Positions 21,299 through 30,562 are shown, numbered from the stretch's first letter. The stretch: 32,244 bases of DNA from a virus (IMGVR_UViG_3300042465_002411:1-32244), one strand, 5' to 3'. Numbers and translations: made by a program. The notes: generated from the sequence alone by a model not told the origin.

Positions 21299-21679
21299 AT
21301 GAAAGAAAATAAAATAAGTCAAATAAGCGAAATAATAAATTTAACTTTAAACGTAAACATATTTGAAAACTCAAGAAAACGGGAAGTAGTAGATGCACGC
21401 TCTTTATTTTGCTATATCCTAAGAAAAGATTTAAAACTTACGTTAATAACTATAAGAGACATATTCAGAGCAAACGGTAAACATTACGACCACGCATCCG
21501 TTTTGCATAGCGTAAAGATATACGATGTTGTTTTAATTAATAATAAGCATTACGAAGAGCTAAGAGACCAAATTTTAAGCGAGTATAGCCACAAGCATTC
21601 ATTATTGAGAAAAATAGAGCAAATAGAATCAGAGGAGCAATTAGAAAGAATAACAAATTGTATAAATTATAATGAGTAA
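21299..21679 (+). CDS. DnaA domain IV-like DNA-binding protein
   Basis: A 126-residue protein. The middle part (about residues 27-85) has the pattern of the DnaA C-terminal DNA-binding domain: VVDARSLFCYILR, then a helix LTLITIRDIF and HYDHASVLHSV, near the DnaA signature DHTTVLHA. There is no AAA+ domain. It could bind phage DNA at an origin or near the packaging site. Its place directly before the terminase genes (stop overlaps the next ATG) raises the possibility that it regulates packaging or late transcription. Confidence 0.7.
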   Translation: MKENKISQISEIINLTLNVNIFENSRKREVVDARSLFCYILRKDLKLTLITIRDIFRANGKHYDHASVLHSVKIYDVVLINNKHYEELRDQILSEYSHKHSLLRKIEQIESEEQLERITNCINYNE

Positions 21680-22116
21680 TGGGAAGAAATAAACACATAG
21701 AAACACCAGATAAACTTTGGGAATACTTTAAAGAGTACAAAGAGCAAACAAAGAGCAATCCATTTAAAGTAAAAGATTGGGTAGGTAAAGACGCATTAGA
21801 TGTATATAGAGAAAAGGAAAGACCTTTAACAATAGAAGGATTCGAATGCTGGTTATTTGACCAAGACATTATAAGCGACTTAGGAGACTATTTTAGTAAT
21901 AAAAATAATAATTACTCTGATTATTCCACTATCTGTTCCCGGGTAAAAAAAGCGGTACGTAAAGACCAAATCGAGGGCGGTATGGCTGGAATGTACAATC
22001 CAAGTATAACACAAAGATTAAACGGGTTGGTTGAGAAAACACAAAATGATAATATAGTTCAAGTTAAGAAGTTTGAAGTCGAGATAATAGATAATAATCC
22101 AGATGCCGAAAGTTAA
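21679..22116 (+). CDS. terS: Terminase small subunit
   Basis: A 145-residue protein directly upstream of and overlapping the large terminase gene by 14 bases. It has LWEYFKEYKEQTKSNP at the N-terminus, a central helix-turn-helix-like region with Tyr, Asp and Ser (YFSNKNNNYSDYSTICSRVKK split over two helices), and GGMAGMYNPSITQRLNGL, which is typical for small terminases of Bacteroidota and Gram-positive phages. It recognises the DNA to be packaged and activates the large subunit. Confidence 0.85.
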   Translation: MGRNKHIETPDKLWEYFKEYKEQTKSNPFKVKDWVGKDALDVYREKERPLTIEGFECWLFDQDIISDLGDYFSNKNNNYSDYSTICSRVKKAVRKDQIEGGMAGMYNPSITQRLNGLVEKTQNDNIVQVKKFEVEIIDNNPDAES

Positions 22117-23254
22117 TAAAGTATTTAAGCATTTAGAAAAGTCAGATAAAAGAATAACTATTGAGCAAGGAGGTACAAGGTCAGGTAAGACTTATAATAT
22201 ATTGCTTTGGTTAATCTTTGGTTATGCAATGAAAAATACTGGCAAGACAATAACCATTTGCCGAAAAACATACCCCGCACTTAGAAGTAGTTCTATGCGG
22301 GATTTTTTCGATATATTAAAAGAGCACGAAATATATAATGAATTAGACCATAACAAGAGTAATTCAGAATATCGATTAGAGGGGAACTTATTTGAGTTTA
22401 TATCTTTAGACCAACCACAAAAAGTAAGAGGTCGTAAAAGGCACGTATTATATATCAATGAGGCTAATGAGTTATACTTTGAAGACTGGCAGCAGTTAAT
22501 ATTTAGAACAACTGAGAAAGCTATTTTAGATTACAATCCAAGTGATGAGTTTCATTTCATTTACGATAAGATAAAACCAAGAGACGATGCAGACTTTTAC
22601 GTTACAACCTATTTAGACAATCCTTTTTTATCAAAAGAAATAGTAAGTGAAATAGAACGTTTAAAGCTCGTTGATGAGAACTACTGGAATATATACGGAC
22701 TTGGACAAATTGGTTCATCACAGGCTTTAATATTCCGTATAAACGAATGTAACGATATTCCAACAGATGCTAAGTTTTTAAGTTATGGAATGGATTTCGG
22801 TTTCACAAACGACCCGACTACCTTAGTAGCTATTTACCAACAAGGAGACAATATTTATTTAAAAGAATTGGTATATCAAACTGGATTGACTAACCGAGAT
22901 ATAAACGACAAATTAAAGTTTCACGAAATAGAGCGAAAAGAAATCTTTGCCGATTCAGCAGAGCCAAAAAGTATTGAGGAACTTTACAGGATGGGTTGGA
23001 ATATTAAACCAGCTACAAAAGGACAAGGCTCGGTTAATATTGGAATTGATATGATGAAGCGTTATCAGTTGCACGTTACAAAAGATTCAGTCAATATGAT
23101 TAAAGAATTTAGGAATTATAAATGGCAAGAGGATAAGAACGGAAATATTTTAAACGTACCAGTAGATATGTTTAACCATACGATTGATGCTATTCGTTAT
23201 GGATTGTATGATAAATTAGCACGACCTAACTATGGTAAGTATGCAGTTAGATAA
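22103..23254 (+). CDS. terL: Terminase large subunit
   Basis: A 383-residue protein with ATPase and nuclease parts. Walker A is GGTRSGKT (residues 23-30), Walker B VLYINEAN with catalytic Glu120, then FRTTEKAILDYNP. The nuclease part has SYGMDFGFTNDPT, the ADSAEPKSIEEL stretch and NHTIDAIRYGLY with its Asp. This is the PBSX/Terminase_3 type. It pumps DNA into the prohead and cuts it. It is short for this family but all key motifs are present. Confidence 0.95.
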   Translation: MPKVNKVFKHLEKSDKRITIEQGGTRSGKTYNILLWLIFGYAMKNTGKTITICRKTYPALRSSSMRDFFDILKEHEIYNELDHNKSNSEYRLEGNLFEFISLDQPQKVRGRKRHVLYINEANELYFEDWQQLIFRTTEKAILDYNPSDEFHFIYDKIKPRDDADFYVTTYLDNPFLSKEIVSEIERLKLVDENYWNIYGLGQIGSSQALIFRINECNDIPTDAKFLSYGMDFGFTNDPTTLVAIYQQGDNIYLKELVYQTGLTNRDINDKLKFHEIERKEIFADSAEPKSIEELYRMGWNIKPATKGQGSVNIGIDMMKRYQLHVTKDSVNMIKEFRNYKWQEDKNGNILNVPVDMFNHTIDAIRYGLYDKLARPNYGKYAVR

Positions 23255-23268
23255 AATAAAAATAAACA

Positions 23269-23280
23269 CGTTATAGATAT
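23269..23280 (+). promoter_or_regulatory. Late start-proximal element CGTTATAGA
   Basis: CGTTATAGA starts 12 bases before the ATG at 23281, the same 9-mer and spacing as before 2391. Confidence 0.4.
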
Positions 23281-23928
23281 ATGAAAATAATAATTCCAAC
23301 ATCATTAAAAGACATTACATTAAGTCAGTATCAAAGCTATCAAAAAGAAATAGATGCTTCGGTTAATCGACCCGACCAAATGGAATACTTAAACATAAAA
23401 AAGATTCAAATATTTTGTGGGTTAACACAAGCGGAAGTATATAATATTCAATTAGGCGAAGTATACGATATAGCAGAGCGAATAGAATTAATACTGCAAG
23501 AGCAACCTAAATTAGTTGAAAGTTTTGAATTGAATAAAATAAAGTTTGGGTGGGTTACTAATTTAGACAAATTATCATACGGGGAGTTCTTAGATTTAAA
23601 CGGTAATATAAGCGATTGGGAGACAATGCAAGCTGCAATGGGTGTATTGTATCGACCAATAACAAAAGAGCAATCAGGAGGCTTGTATTTAGTTGAAAAG
23701 TATAAAGGCGATAAATATCATAAAGACTTATTAAATATGCCAATGGATGCAGTAATAGGTTCGATGGTTTTTTTTTGGAATTTAGGGATGGACTTAGCGA
23801 GTTGTATTATCAAGTCTTTGGAACAGGACAAGGAACTAATGACACAAGTGAATTTTCAAGACAATGGAATTGGTATTCAACAGTCGATGAACTTACTAAC
23901 GGAGACATTACAAAAGATAAAGCTGTAA
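23281..23928 (+). CDS. Tail assembly chaperone (gpG-like)
   Basis: A 215-residue protein after the terminase. The N-terminal part, with PTSLKDITLSQYQSYQKEID, is typical for the first tail chaperone of Bacteroidota phages. At codons 162-166 the frame runs over nine T residues (23768-23776). A second open frame, -1 relative to this one, continues to 24032. Such a pair corresponds to the lambda gpG / gpGT chaperones, which coat the tape measure during tail assembly. Confidence 0.75.
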   Translation: MKIIIPTSLKDITLSQYQSYQKEIDASVNRPDQMEYLNIKKIQIFCGLTQAEVYNIQLGEVYDIAERIELILQEQPKLVESFELNKIKFGWVTNLDKLSYGEFLDLNGNISDWETMQAAMGVLYRPITKEQSGGLYLVEKYKGDKYHKDLLNMPMDAVIGSMVFFWNLGMDLASCIIKSLEQDKELMTQVNFQDNGIGIQQSMNLLTETLQKIKL

Positions 23929-24032
23929 CAAGTTTAAATATACATCACTGTTTAAAAAGATTATGTTATAGAATTGACAAAGCAAAAAGAGACGCAGAAC
24001 AATTAAAAAAGACACAAAGCAATGGCAGATAA
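23775..24032 (+). CDS. Tail chaperone frameshift extension (gpT-like)
   Basis: An 85-codon open frame overlapping the previous gene by 154 bases in the -1 frame, without a good start of its own (only a TTG inside the T-run). It has a conserved-looking part, FSRQWNWYSTVDELTNGDIT, then LNIHHCLKRLCYRIDKA, as in the T-part of chaperones of related phages. Slippage by -1 on the T9 run (23768-23776) would give a fusion of about 250 residues. A one-base homopolymer error that splits one gene is the alternative. Confidence 0.75.
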   Translation: MEFRDGLSELYYQVFGTGQGTNDTSEFSRQWNWYSTVDELTNGDITKDKAVTSLNIHHCLKRLCYRIDKAKRDAEQLKKTQSNGR

Positions 24033-24498
24033 TTTAAGAGGAGCAGAAGCACTTTACAGAGTTTTAGAAATATTAAAAAGTGAATTGAATAGTTCGCCTT
24101 TTTGCAATACTGTTACGGTTGGCACACTAACTGAAATTGATTTGGCTAAGATGACAATATTCCCAATGGCACACTTGACGCTTGAAAATGTAACACACAA
24201 TGAAAACAGTTTGACATTTCAGATTACTATGTTTAATTTAGACGTGGTTAATATTTCTAAAGAGCCTTCAGTAGATTTAGTTTATGGAAACGACAATCTA
24301 ATTTATATATGGACAAATCAATTATTCGTAATTAATCGTTTGCTATCGAGATTGAAAAGTAATTTCACAAGTTATGAAGGTTGGGAATTAGACGGTAATC
24401 CTCAATCGGAATTTATAGATAAGGAATACGAAAATATGTTGGCTGGTTACAAAACAAATATAAGTTTGACTGTTCCAAATGATATAAGCAAATGTTAA
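24022..24498 (+). CDS. Putative tail terminator / minor tail protein
   Basis: A 158-residue protein beginning inside the end of the chaperone frame (11-base overlap) and overlapping the next gene by 7 bases. It has a helical N-terminus and a beta-rich core with a repeated hydrophobic pattern, similar in layout to tail completion proteins that are found here in other siphophages. No signature; the position supports a role in tail or neck assembly. Confidence 0.5.
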   Translation: MADNLRGAEALYRVLEILKSELNSSPFCNTVTVGTLTEIDLAKMTIFPMAHLTLENVTHNENSLTFQITMFNLDVVNISKEPSVDLVYGNDNLIYIWTNQLFVINRLLSRLKSNFTSYEGWELDGNPQSEFIDKEYENMLAGYKTNISLTVPNDISKC

Positions 24499-25037
24499 AG
24501 ATTGACAACCTAAAAGAGGGGTTGGATAATTTTAGCAATAAGATAGTTGCCGATGCAATAGACAATTTAAAAAAGAGCAACAAAGTTGACACGGGCAAAT
24601 TAAAAGATAGTCTTAAAAATTTAGGAGTAAAGGTTTCTAAAAATTCTATTGAGATAGGAATTAAAATGATGCCTTATGGAGCGTTCGTAGATAAAGGGGT
24701 TCGAGGTGCAGGTGGCACACGTAAAACTACTTCTGATTTTAAACGAACAAACAACAGGGGTAAGATATGGAAGCAGAAAGCAAAAGACAGTCCATTTTCG
24801 TTTAAAGAGGGAATAAAGCCAAGTGTAAAGCATTTTATAGACTGGTCAAAGAAAAGAGGTTTAAACCCTTACGCTATTCGAGAATCAGTATATAGACAAG
24901 GGATAGCACCGAATCACTTTTTATCCGATGCAGTTAAAAAAAATATAGATAGTTTACCAAAAATAATTCAAGAAAAGTTTTCGTTGGATGTAAAAAATTC
25001 AATAGACTTTATAATCAAATCAAATTTTAATAAATGA
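24492..25037 (+). CDS. HK97 gp10-like neck protein
   Basis: A 181-residue protein. The N-terminal half has the pattern of HK97-gp10-like proteins: a helical start, VDTGKLKDSL, then IEIGIKMMPYGAFVDKGVRG. The C-terminal half contains many Lys and FIDWSKKRGLNPYAI, and ends in helices. These proteins join head and tail in siphophages. Interesting that it sits here with the tail genes and not near the portal. Confidence 0.75.
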   Translation: MLKIDNLKEGLDNFSNKIVADAIDNLKKSNKVDTGKLKDSLKNLGVKVSKNSIEIGIKMMPYGAFVDKGVRGAGGTRKTTSDFKRTNNRGKIWKQKAKDSPFSFKEGIKPSVKHFIDWSKKRGLNPYAIRESVYRQGIAPNHFLSDAVKKNIDSLPKIIQEKFSLDVKNSIDFIIKSNFNK

Positions 25038-26200
25038 AAGCAATATTCGTCCGAAGTCCTTATTCAATAGTTGTAGATTTTGCAACACAAGTAGAAACTA
25101 AATTAGAGTTGTATCTTTGGAACAAACCAAACGTTTCACCCGTAGCACCCACTTATACTTTTAGTGCTTTAATACCCTCTTTAACGCAACGTACAGCGTA
25201 TTATAATATAGCAAGTGAATGTCAGGAATATATAGAGAATATAAACCCGAATTATACAGTATCAACAGAGCAAAACAATATGTTTGCTTATGCTAAAGCA
25301 ATTTCATATTATAGAACCGTATCAGGTGGAGCGTGGATTCAAGATGACAGCGAGACATTTATTTGTCTTTATGGTTATTCAGAGTACAGCCAAGGGGTTA
25401 ATTATTCTATTGAACAAGAAGTAACAATGTTAAATAGTGGCGGTTTATTTGGCAGCGTTCAAAACATTCCTATCAATAATAATGATTTAAAATTTACAGT
25501 AGATACAACAGCTACAAAAGTAGATAGCACATTAATAACAGCAGATAAATACTGGATTGCTTTAGATTATAGTTCAATCTTAGACCCGTATATTAATGTG
25601 TTAATTCAAGATGCAGGTTCAGATTATACAATCGTTTATCAAAATGCATTTAAAACAATTACAACAGAAATAACAATAGTAGGTAATGAAGCTTTATTAA
25701 AGATTCCTTTAGAACCTGCAAATTATACGTTTGACAATCCATACACTATTTATTTAAAAGTAAATGAAACTACTGTATTTTCACGTGGTATCATTCCAAC
25801 TTGTGAAACTAAATATACCCCGTTGCTTTTATCATTCATAAATAAATTAGGTGGGTGGGAGAATATGTGGTTAATGAAATTATCGGAAACAACTATCACA
25901 GCAAAAGGAACAGATTACAATTTGTCTCCGAGTACATTCAATTATAATAAATTCAAAGGACAAAGCAAATCCTTCAATCGTAATGGCAAAAAAGTAATAA
26001 AAGCCAATACGGGTTGGATTGACGAGAATAGTAATTCTTTGCTTACTGAATTAATGATGAGTGAAACTATTTTACTTTCAAATGAGCCAGTACTTTTAAA
26101 AACAGAAAGCCAATTATTAAAACAATATGTAAAAGATAAAAACATTAATTACGCTTTAGAATTTGAATACAAGAGCAATCTAATAAATACAGTTGTATGA
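25034..26200 (+). CDS. Distal tail / baseplate-type protein
   Basis: A 388-residue, beta-rich protein that overlaps both neighbours by 4 bases. The C-terminal part (about residues 275-388), including GGWENMWLMKL, a Lys-rich FNRNGKKVIKANTGWIDEN and a Ser/Leu-rich end, corresponds to a domain common in tail-tip proteins of Bacteroidota phages. The middle resembles two Ig-like sandwiches. Likely at the tail tip, together with the next gene product. Confidence 0.65.
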   Translation: MKAIFVRSPYSIVVDFATQVETKLELYLWNKPNVSPVAPTYTFSALIPSLTQRTAYYNIASECQEYIENINPNYTVSTEQNNMFAYAKAISYYRTVSGGAWIQDDSETFICLYGYSEYSQGVNYSIEQEVTMLNSGGLFGSVQNIPINNNDLKFTVDTTATKVDSTLITADKYWIALDYSSILDPYINVLIQDAGSDYTIVYQNAFKTITTEITIVGNEALLKIPLEPANYTFDNPYTIYLKVNETTVFSRGIIPTCETKYTPLLLSFINKLGGWENMWLMKLSETTITAKGTDYNLSPSTFNYNKFKGQSKSFNRNGKKVIKANTGWIDENSNSLLTELMMSETILLSNEPVLLKTESQLLKQYVKDKNINYALEFEYKSNLINTVV

Positions 26201-28260
26201 TAGTAGTAGGAATATATATTTTAAAAGGAACAGAGTACAAGAGGTTAGATTTATTTTCAGATGAAAACATTTCTATAACTTCTGCTATTCAAGATGCAAA
26301 CGACATAAGCAAAACTAAAACTGATTTCAGTCAATCATTTACCATTCCTGCAAACACAATTAATAATTCTATTTTCCAACATTGGTACGAAAACAAAATA
26401 GATGGCGGTTACGATGCAAAGGTCAGAAAAGATGCTTACATAACTTTAGATACAAAAGTATTTAGAACAGGTAAGATACAATTAGAAAAGGTTAGTTTAA
26501 AGGACGATTTACCACAAAGTTATACTATTACATTCTTTGGCTCTTTAGTTAGCTTAAAAGACACGTTTAACGGTTTAATGCTATCTAACTTAACAGATAA
26601 TACTTTTGACTTTTCTTATTCGATTAGTTCAGTAGTAACTAAGGTTACAACTCAAACAAATGATGCGGTTAAATTCCCTTTAATTACTTCGAATAGAGTT
26701 TGGAATTATGGAGGTACAGATACAGCAAACGATATTAATATAAATACTATTGCGGTTAATGAATTGTTTCCTGCTTTAAGAGTAAAAAATATTTTAGATT
26801 TAATACAAAGTAAATTTGGTATATCTTTTACAGGGACATTTATAACTTCAAACGAATTATTTTTACGTGCTTATTTGTGGTTAAAAAATGCGGACTTGTT
26901 TAAAGTTAAAGGACAATATTTAAAAATAAATTATCAAACTCAAACTTTTGGAACTACTATTGGTATGAGTTTTAATTTAACAACTGATATTTTAAATTTA
27001 ACTTTTGATTCAAGTGTTTTAAATAGAAAAGTAACTTTAAATATTACGAATACAGTAGCAGGAATAAACTATTCAGTATATTGTTTTAAAGATGGTTTAG
27101 AATTTACTAAAGTTGATAATATATCAATTGTTGGTACTCAAAGTATGGAGGTGTTTCAAAAATCTGGAAATGCTGTTGATAATTCAAACTATGAATTTTA
27201 CCTTAGTTCAGGAGCACCGTTAACATTTACAAGTACAGCAACTTTATTTTGCTCTTATGAAGATGGGATACCAAAACCAGACACGTCATATATTAATCAA
27301 ACAACAGCACAAACAACAACCTCTACTATTGCAATAGCACCTTACTTTCCTATAATGAAAATAGAAGATTTCTTTACTGGAATTTTAAAAACATTCAATT
27401 TAGTATGTTATTCGGAAGAAAAAGGAGTGTATAAATTGGAGCAGTTAGAAACTTATTACGCACAAGGTAACACTTTAGACATAACAGAGTTTATAATTAC
27501 GGATACAAAAAGTATAGACAGAATAAAACCGTATAACAAGGTCAAATTTGAACACGAAAAGAGCCAAAGTTTAAATAATATTAAGTTTGCAGGGGACAAT
27601 GGACGAGAATATGGCGACCTTTCACAAGGTTTTGAAGCAGATGGCGGGGAATACAATATTAAACTACCATTTGAGACATTATTATTTAGCAAACTATCAG
27701 GTACATTACAAGCTGGTTACTCAATTAAGACTGATTTAAAGGCTTATATTCCTAAACCAGTTATAATATACGACTATGGAGTACTTCAAACCGTACCGAG
27801 CTTTAAATTAAACGGGTCAAGTTACTCAACTTATAACGCTTTTGGTAGTGAAACAGCAATAGGATTAGACGATTACTCTTTAAACTTTGGAGCAGAGGTT
27901 TCAAGCTTAAGCGGTTCAATTGTTTTTAACAGTTTGTACTCACAATTTTATAATGCGTACTTAAATAATCTTTATTCAGAAAAGTCAAGGATATTTAAAA
28001 CGAGTGCTATATTACCAATTAGCTATTTGACTTCAAGTTCAGCCACTTGTTTAAAATTAAATACTAAAATAATTATAAGCGGAAAAAAATACGTTATAAA
28101 TTCATTCTCAACTAATTTAATAACTGGAGTGGTAGAATTGGATTTAATAAACGATTTTAGAGATATAACATTACCGAATGCTTTAGCAAATTATATAACA
28201 ACGGACAATTTAGAAATAATAACAACAGAGGATTTAATACCCCTTACTATAACAACTTAA
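26197..28260 (+). CDS. Large tail-tip / baseplate hub protein
   Basis: A 687-residue protein. The N-terminal about 120 residues, with a pattern ISKTKTDFSQSFTIPAN followed by an aromatic and charged strand pattern, resemble the first domain of tail-hub proteins of Bacteroidota phages. A central Ig-like part is rich in T and N. The C-terminal half (from about residue 400) has a mixed fold with YNKVKFEHEK. This is probably the tail-hub or tail-associated protein that contacts the host. No enzymatic motif seen. Confidence 0.65.
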   Translation: MIVVGIYILKGTEYKRLDLFSDENISITSAIQDANDISKTKTDFSQSFTIPANTINNSIFQHWYENKIDGGYDAKVRKDAYITLDTKVFRTGKIQLEKVSLKDDLPQSYTITFFGSLVSLKDTFNGLMLSNLTDNTFDFSYSISSVVTKVTTQTNDAVKFPLITSNRVWNYGGTDTANDININTIAVNELFPALRVKNILDLIQSKFGISFTGTFITSNELFLRAYLWLKNADLFKVKGQYLKINYQTQTFGTTIGMSFNLTTDILNLTFDSSVLNRKVTLNITNTVAGINYSVYCFKDGLEFTKVDNISIVGTQSMEVFQKSGNAVDNSNYEFYLSSGAPLTFTSTATLFCSYEDGIPKPDTSYINQTTAQTTTSTIAIAPYFPIMKIEDFFTGILKTFNLVCYSEEKGVYKLEQLETYYAQGNTLDITEFIITDTKSIDRIKPYNKVKFEHEKSQSLNNIKFAGDNGREYGDLSQGFEADGGEYNIKLPFETLLFSKLSGTLQAGYSIKTDLKAYIPKPVIIYDYGVLQTVPSFKLNGSSYSTYNAFGSETAIGLDDYSLNFGAEVSSLSGSIVFNSLYSQFYNAYLNNLYSEKSRIFKTSAILPISYLTSSSATCLKLNTKIIISGKKYVINSFSTNLITGVVELDLINDFRDITLPNALANYITTDNLEIITTEDLIPLTITT

Positions 28261-28261
28261 T

Positions 28262-28651
28262 ATGAAAATTTCAGAATTAACAGATTACACAGGAACACCA
28301 ACAGCGGATGCAATATTCCCGATTAGTTATAATGGAGTGACTTATAAAGCGACATTAGTTGACTTAGCTTTTGAAACAATAAAACTGCCTTACACTTATA
28401 CGCCCGCTGGTACAACTTCGCCACAAACGATAAATAAAAGTTCGGGAAGTGTAAATGCTATTACAGGAGCTTTGTCCGTTACGGTGGCTAATAACAAGGT
28501 TACATTAACTTCTATTGTCTTTGCTACTTTTATGAATAATGATGCAGCTGCAAACGTAAAAAATGTAGTAGTAGGAACGGGAACTTTTACGGTAAACTTT
28601 TCAGCGGGTTTAGCTGGGGAAACACGAATCGGATTTATGGTAATTAATTAA
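28262..28651 (+). CDS. Small structural protein (KISELT-type)
   Basis: A 129-residue protein whose N-terminal motif KISELTDYTGTPTADAIFPI (about residues 2-21) matches the N-terminal pattern of the 31448 gene product. That motif is a recurrent start of small virion proteins in this phage group. The rest is a Thr/Val-rich beta domain. Probably a decoration or tail appendage subunit. Confidence 0.6.
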   Translation: MKISELTDYTGTPTADAIFPISYNGVTYKATLVDLAFETIKLPYTYTPAGTTSPQTINKSSGSVNAITGALSVTVANNKVTLTSIVFATFMNNDAAANVKNVVVGTGTFTVNFSAGLAGETRIGFMVIN

Positions 28652-28652
28652 T

Positions 28653-28796
28653 ATGTTAGAAGAAATATTCAAGGCTTTAAAATTAGAGCTAAAAACAGAC
28701 AGCGAATTGATTGCAATAGCTAAAGGAAAGAATAAGATACCTGAAACTTTTAAAGAAGCATTTAAACACATAAAAAGACAATGGCACAAGAAATAG
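28653..28796 (+). CDS. Small protein upstream of tape measure
   Basis: A 47-residue Lys-rich helical protein overlapping the tape measure start by 16 bases. No family recognised. Possibly a chaperone subunit for the tape measure. Confidence 0.5.
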   Translation: MLEEIFKALKLELKTDSELIAIAKGKNKIPETFKEAFKHIKRQWHKK

Positions 28797-30562
28797 AAGT
28801 AAAGGTAAAGGTAACAACAGACCAAGCAGTAAACAGTGTAGATAAGTTAGGCGATGCTTTTGACCAAACAGCAAAGGACGCAAAGGAAGCACAAGAGGTA
28901 TTCGCAAAAGCTGGCAACGGGGTTAAAGTTGAGGAATCAATTGCTGGTTTAAAACAGTTAAAAAGAGAATTAAAAAATGTTGCAGTAGGTTCAGAAGAAT
29001 TTAAAATAATTTATAATCAAATTGATGACTTAGAGGACAAATTAAAGTCAGCTAAAAATGTGTCAAGTGACTGGGTAGATAGTTTAGAAAGTGCTGGGGG
29101 ACCATTGGGAATGTTAGGTGCTTCAATCAATAAAGCAAAGGTAGCAACTCAATCATTTGGCGGTGCATTAAAAGCAACAGGAATTGGATTAGTAGTTGCA
29201 TTATTAGCTGGCTTAGCTGGAGCGTTTGCAAATAACGAGGGAGCAATGAAAAAACTTCAACCTTTATTGGATGGAGTTAGTAAGTTGTTTCAAGGGGTAT
29301 TTAGGGCGGTAGAACCAGTATTTAATACATTAGTTGATTTAGCAATTAGTGCCTTACCTATGGTTCAAAAAGCGTTTGGTAGTGTTTATTCAGTTGTTAC
29401 AGCAACGTTGCAAAGTTTTGGGGCAATCGGTTCAGCTATTGGCAAATTAATGGACGGGGATTTTAAAGGAGCGTGGAATAGTGCTAAGAGTTCAGTTTCT
29501 GACTTTGGTAAAAATTACGATGCAAGTTTAAAAAGATTTGAATCAGGTGCAAAAGAATTAACCAAAACAGAAAAATTAAATGCGGAGGAGCGTCAAAAAA
29601 TAAGAGACAAAGAAATAGCGGACAAAGCAGCAAGGCAAGAAAAAGAAAAAGCAAGGCAGGAAAAATTAGCGGAAGAAGAAAAAAAGAAAGCAGACGAATT
29701 AAGAACAAGTGCAGAGATAGCAAGGGACGAATATGAAAAAGCCCAAAAGGTTGTAGCCGATGCAAAAAAAGCAAATGAGGATTCTTTAAAAACTGAAAAT
29801 CAATTAAAAGTTGAAGCGGAATTAGCAGACTATGAAACAAAAAAGCAAATTGCTTTAAATGCTGGATTAGGAATTGAAGAAATAGAGAAAGAGCATAAAA
29901 GAAAGTTAGCGGAATTAAACGACCAATACTATGCAGGAGAAAGTGTAAAGTCAACTGAAAGAGATGCAATAGCAAAAGAAAATAAAGCAAGAGCAGACGA
30001 AGAAAAATTAAGGTCAGAAACCGAAATTCAAAATGCAATAGGTTCAGTTGTTAAAAGCGGTCAGGATTTAGTAGCAGCGTTACAAGATGCAGGAATAGCA
30101 AAAGGAAAAGCAGGTCAAGCAGCAATGAAAGCCTTAGCATTAGTTCAAATAGGATTAGACACCGCACAAGCGTTAAGTACAGCAGTACCGATGGCAATAA
30201 AAGCAGGTGCAGAAGCTGCTAAATTAGCGGGGCCAGCTGCTCCATTTGTGGGGCCAATTGCAACAATTACATCCTATGTAACTTCTGCTGGAATGATTGC
30301 TTCAAATATTATGAAAGCAAAAAAACTATTAGGTGGCGGAGGTTCAGCAGTACCAACAGCAAGTGCAGGCGGTGGCGGAGGTGGTGGAATAAGCACACCT
30401 TCTGCAATGCCAGTTAACCCTAACGTGGTAAGTGATAGCGGAGTTAATCAATTAGCAAAATCATTAAATACAGTACCGATTAAGACTTATGTAGTGTCAA
30501 CAGAAATGACTAACCAACAATCTATGGACAGAAATATAAGTGAAACTTCAACCTTAGGATAA
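28781..30562 (+). CDS. Tape measure protein
   Basis: A 593-residue protein: a helical N-terminal part with heptad-like repeats (residues about 20-100), a hydrophobic stretch about 115-155 (ATGIGLVVALLAGLAGAF), a second hydrophobic part around 180-200, a long Lys/Glu/Ala coiled coil (about 255-400), and a Gly/Ser/Ala-rich tail (about 510-560) with a GGGGGGGI run. This is typical for tape measure proteins, which set tail length and are ejected into the cell. By the usual scaling of about 1.5 angstrom per residue it predicts a tail of about 90 nm (inference). Confidence 0.85.
   Translation: MAQEIEVKVKVTTDQAVNSVDKLGDAFDQTAKDAKEAQEVFAKAGNGVKVEESIAGLKQLKRELKNVAVGSEEFKIIYNQIDDLEDKLKSAKNVSSDWVDSLESAGGPLGMLGASINKAKVATQSFGGALKATGIGLVVALLAGLAGAFANNEGAMKKLQPLLDGVSKLFQGVFRAVEPVFNTLVDLAISALPMVQKAFGSVYSVVTATLQSFGAIGSAIGKLMDGDFKGAWNSAKSSVSDFGKNYDASLKRFESGAKELTKTEKLNAEERQKIRDKEIADKAARQEKEKARQEKLAEEEKKKADELRTSAEIARDEYEKAQKVVADAKKANEDSLKTENQLKVEAELADYETKKQIALNAGLGIEEIEKEHKRKLAELNDQYYAGESVKSTERDAIAKENKARADEEKLRSETEIQNAIGSVVKSGQDLVAALQDAGIAKGKAGQAAMKALALVQIGLDTAQALSTAVPMAIKAGAEAAKLAGPAAPFVGPIATITSYVTSAGMIASNIMKAKKLLGGGGSAVPTASAGGGGGGGISTPSAMPVNPNVVSDSGVNQLAKSLNTVPIKTYVVSTEMTNQQSMDRNISETSTLG

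Noticed and set aside
21537-21869. 110-codon open frame on the minus strand
   Set aside because: It lies opposite the DnaA-like and small terminase genes and has no leader or recognisable protein pattern.
3520-25175. Other TTTTAGTG copies (near 3530 and 25155) as antisense elements
   Set aside because: They lie inside coding genes without promoter or terminator, and they match only 8 bases of the leader. They show that the short match alone can be chance.
29484-30038. 184-codon open frame on the minus strand
   Set aside because: It is the mirror of the Lys/Glu/Ala-rich coiled coil of the tape measure gene and has a low-complexity Leu/Phe sequence.
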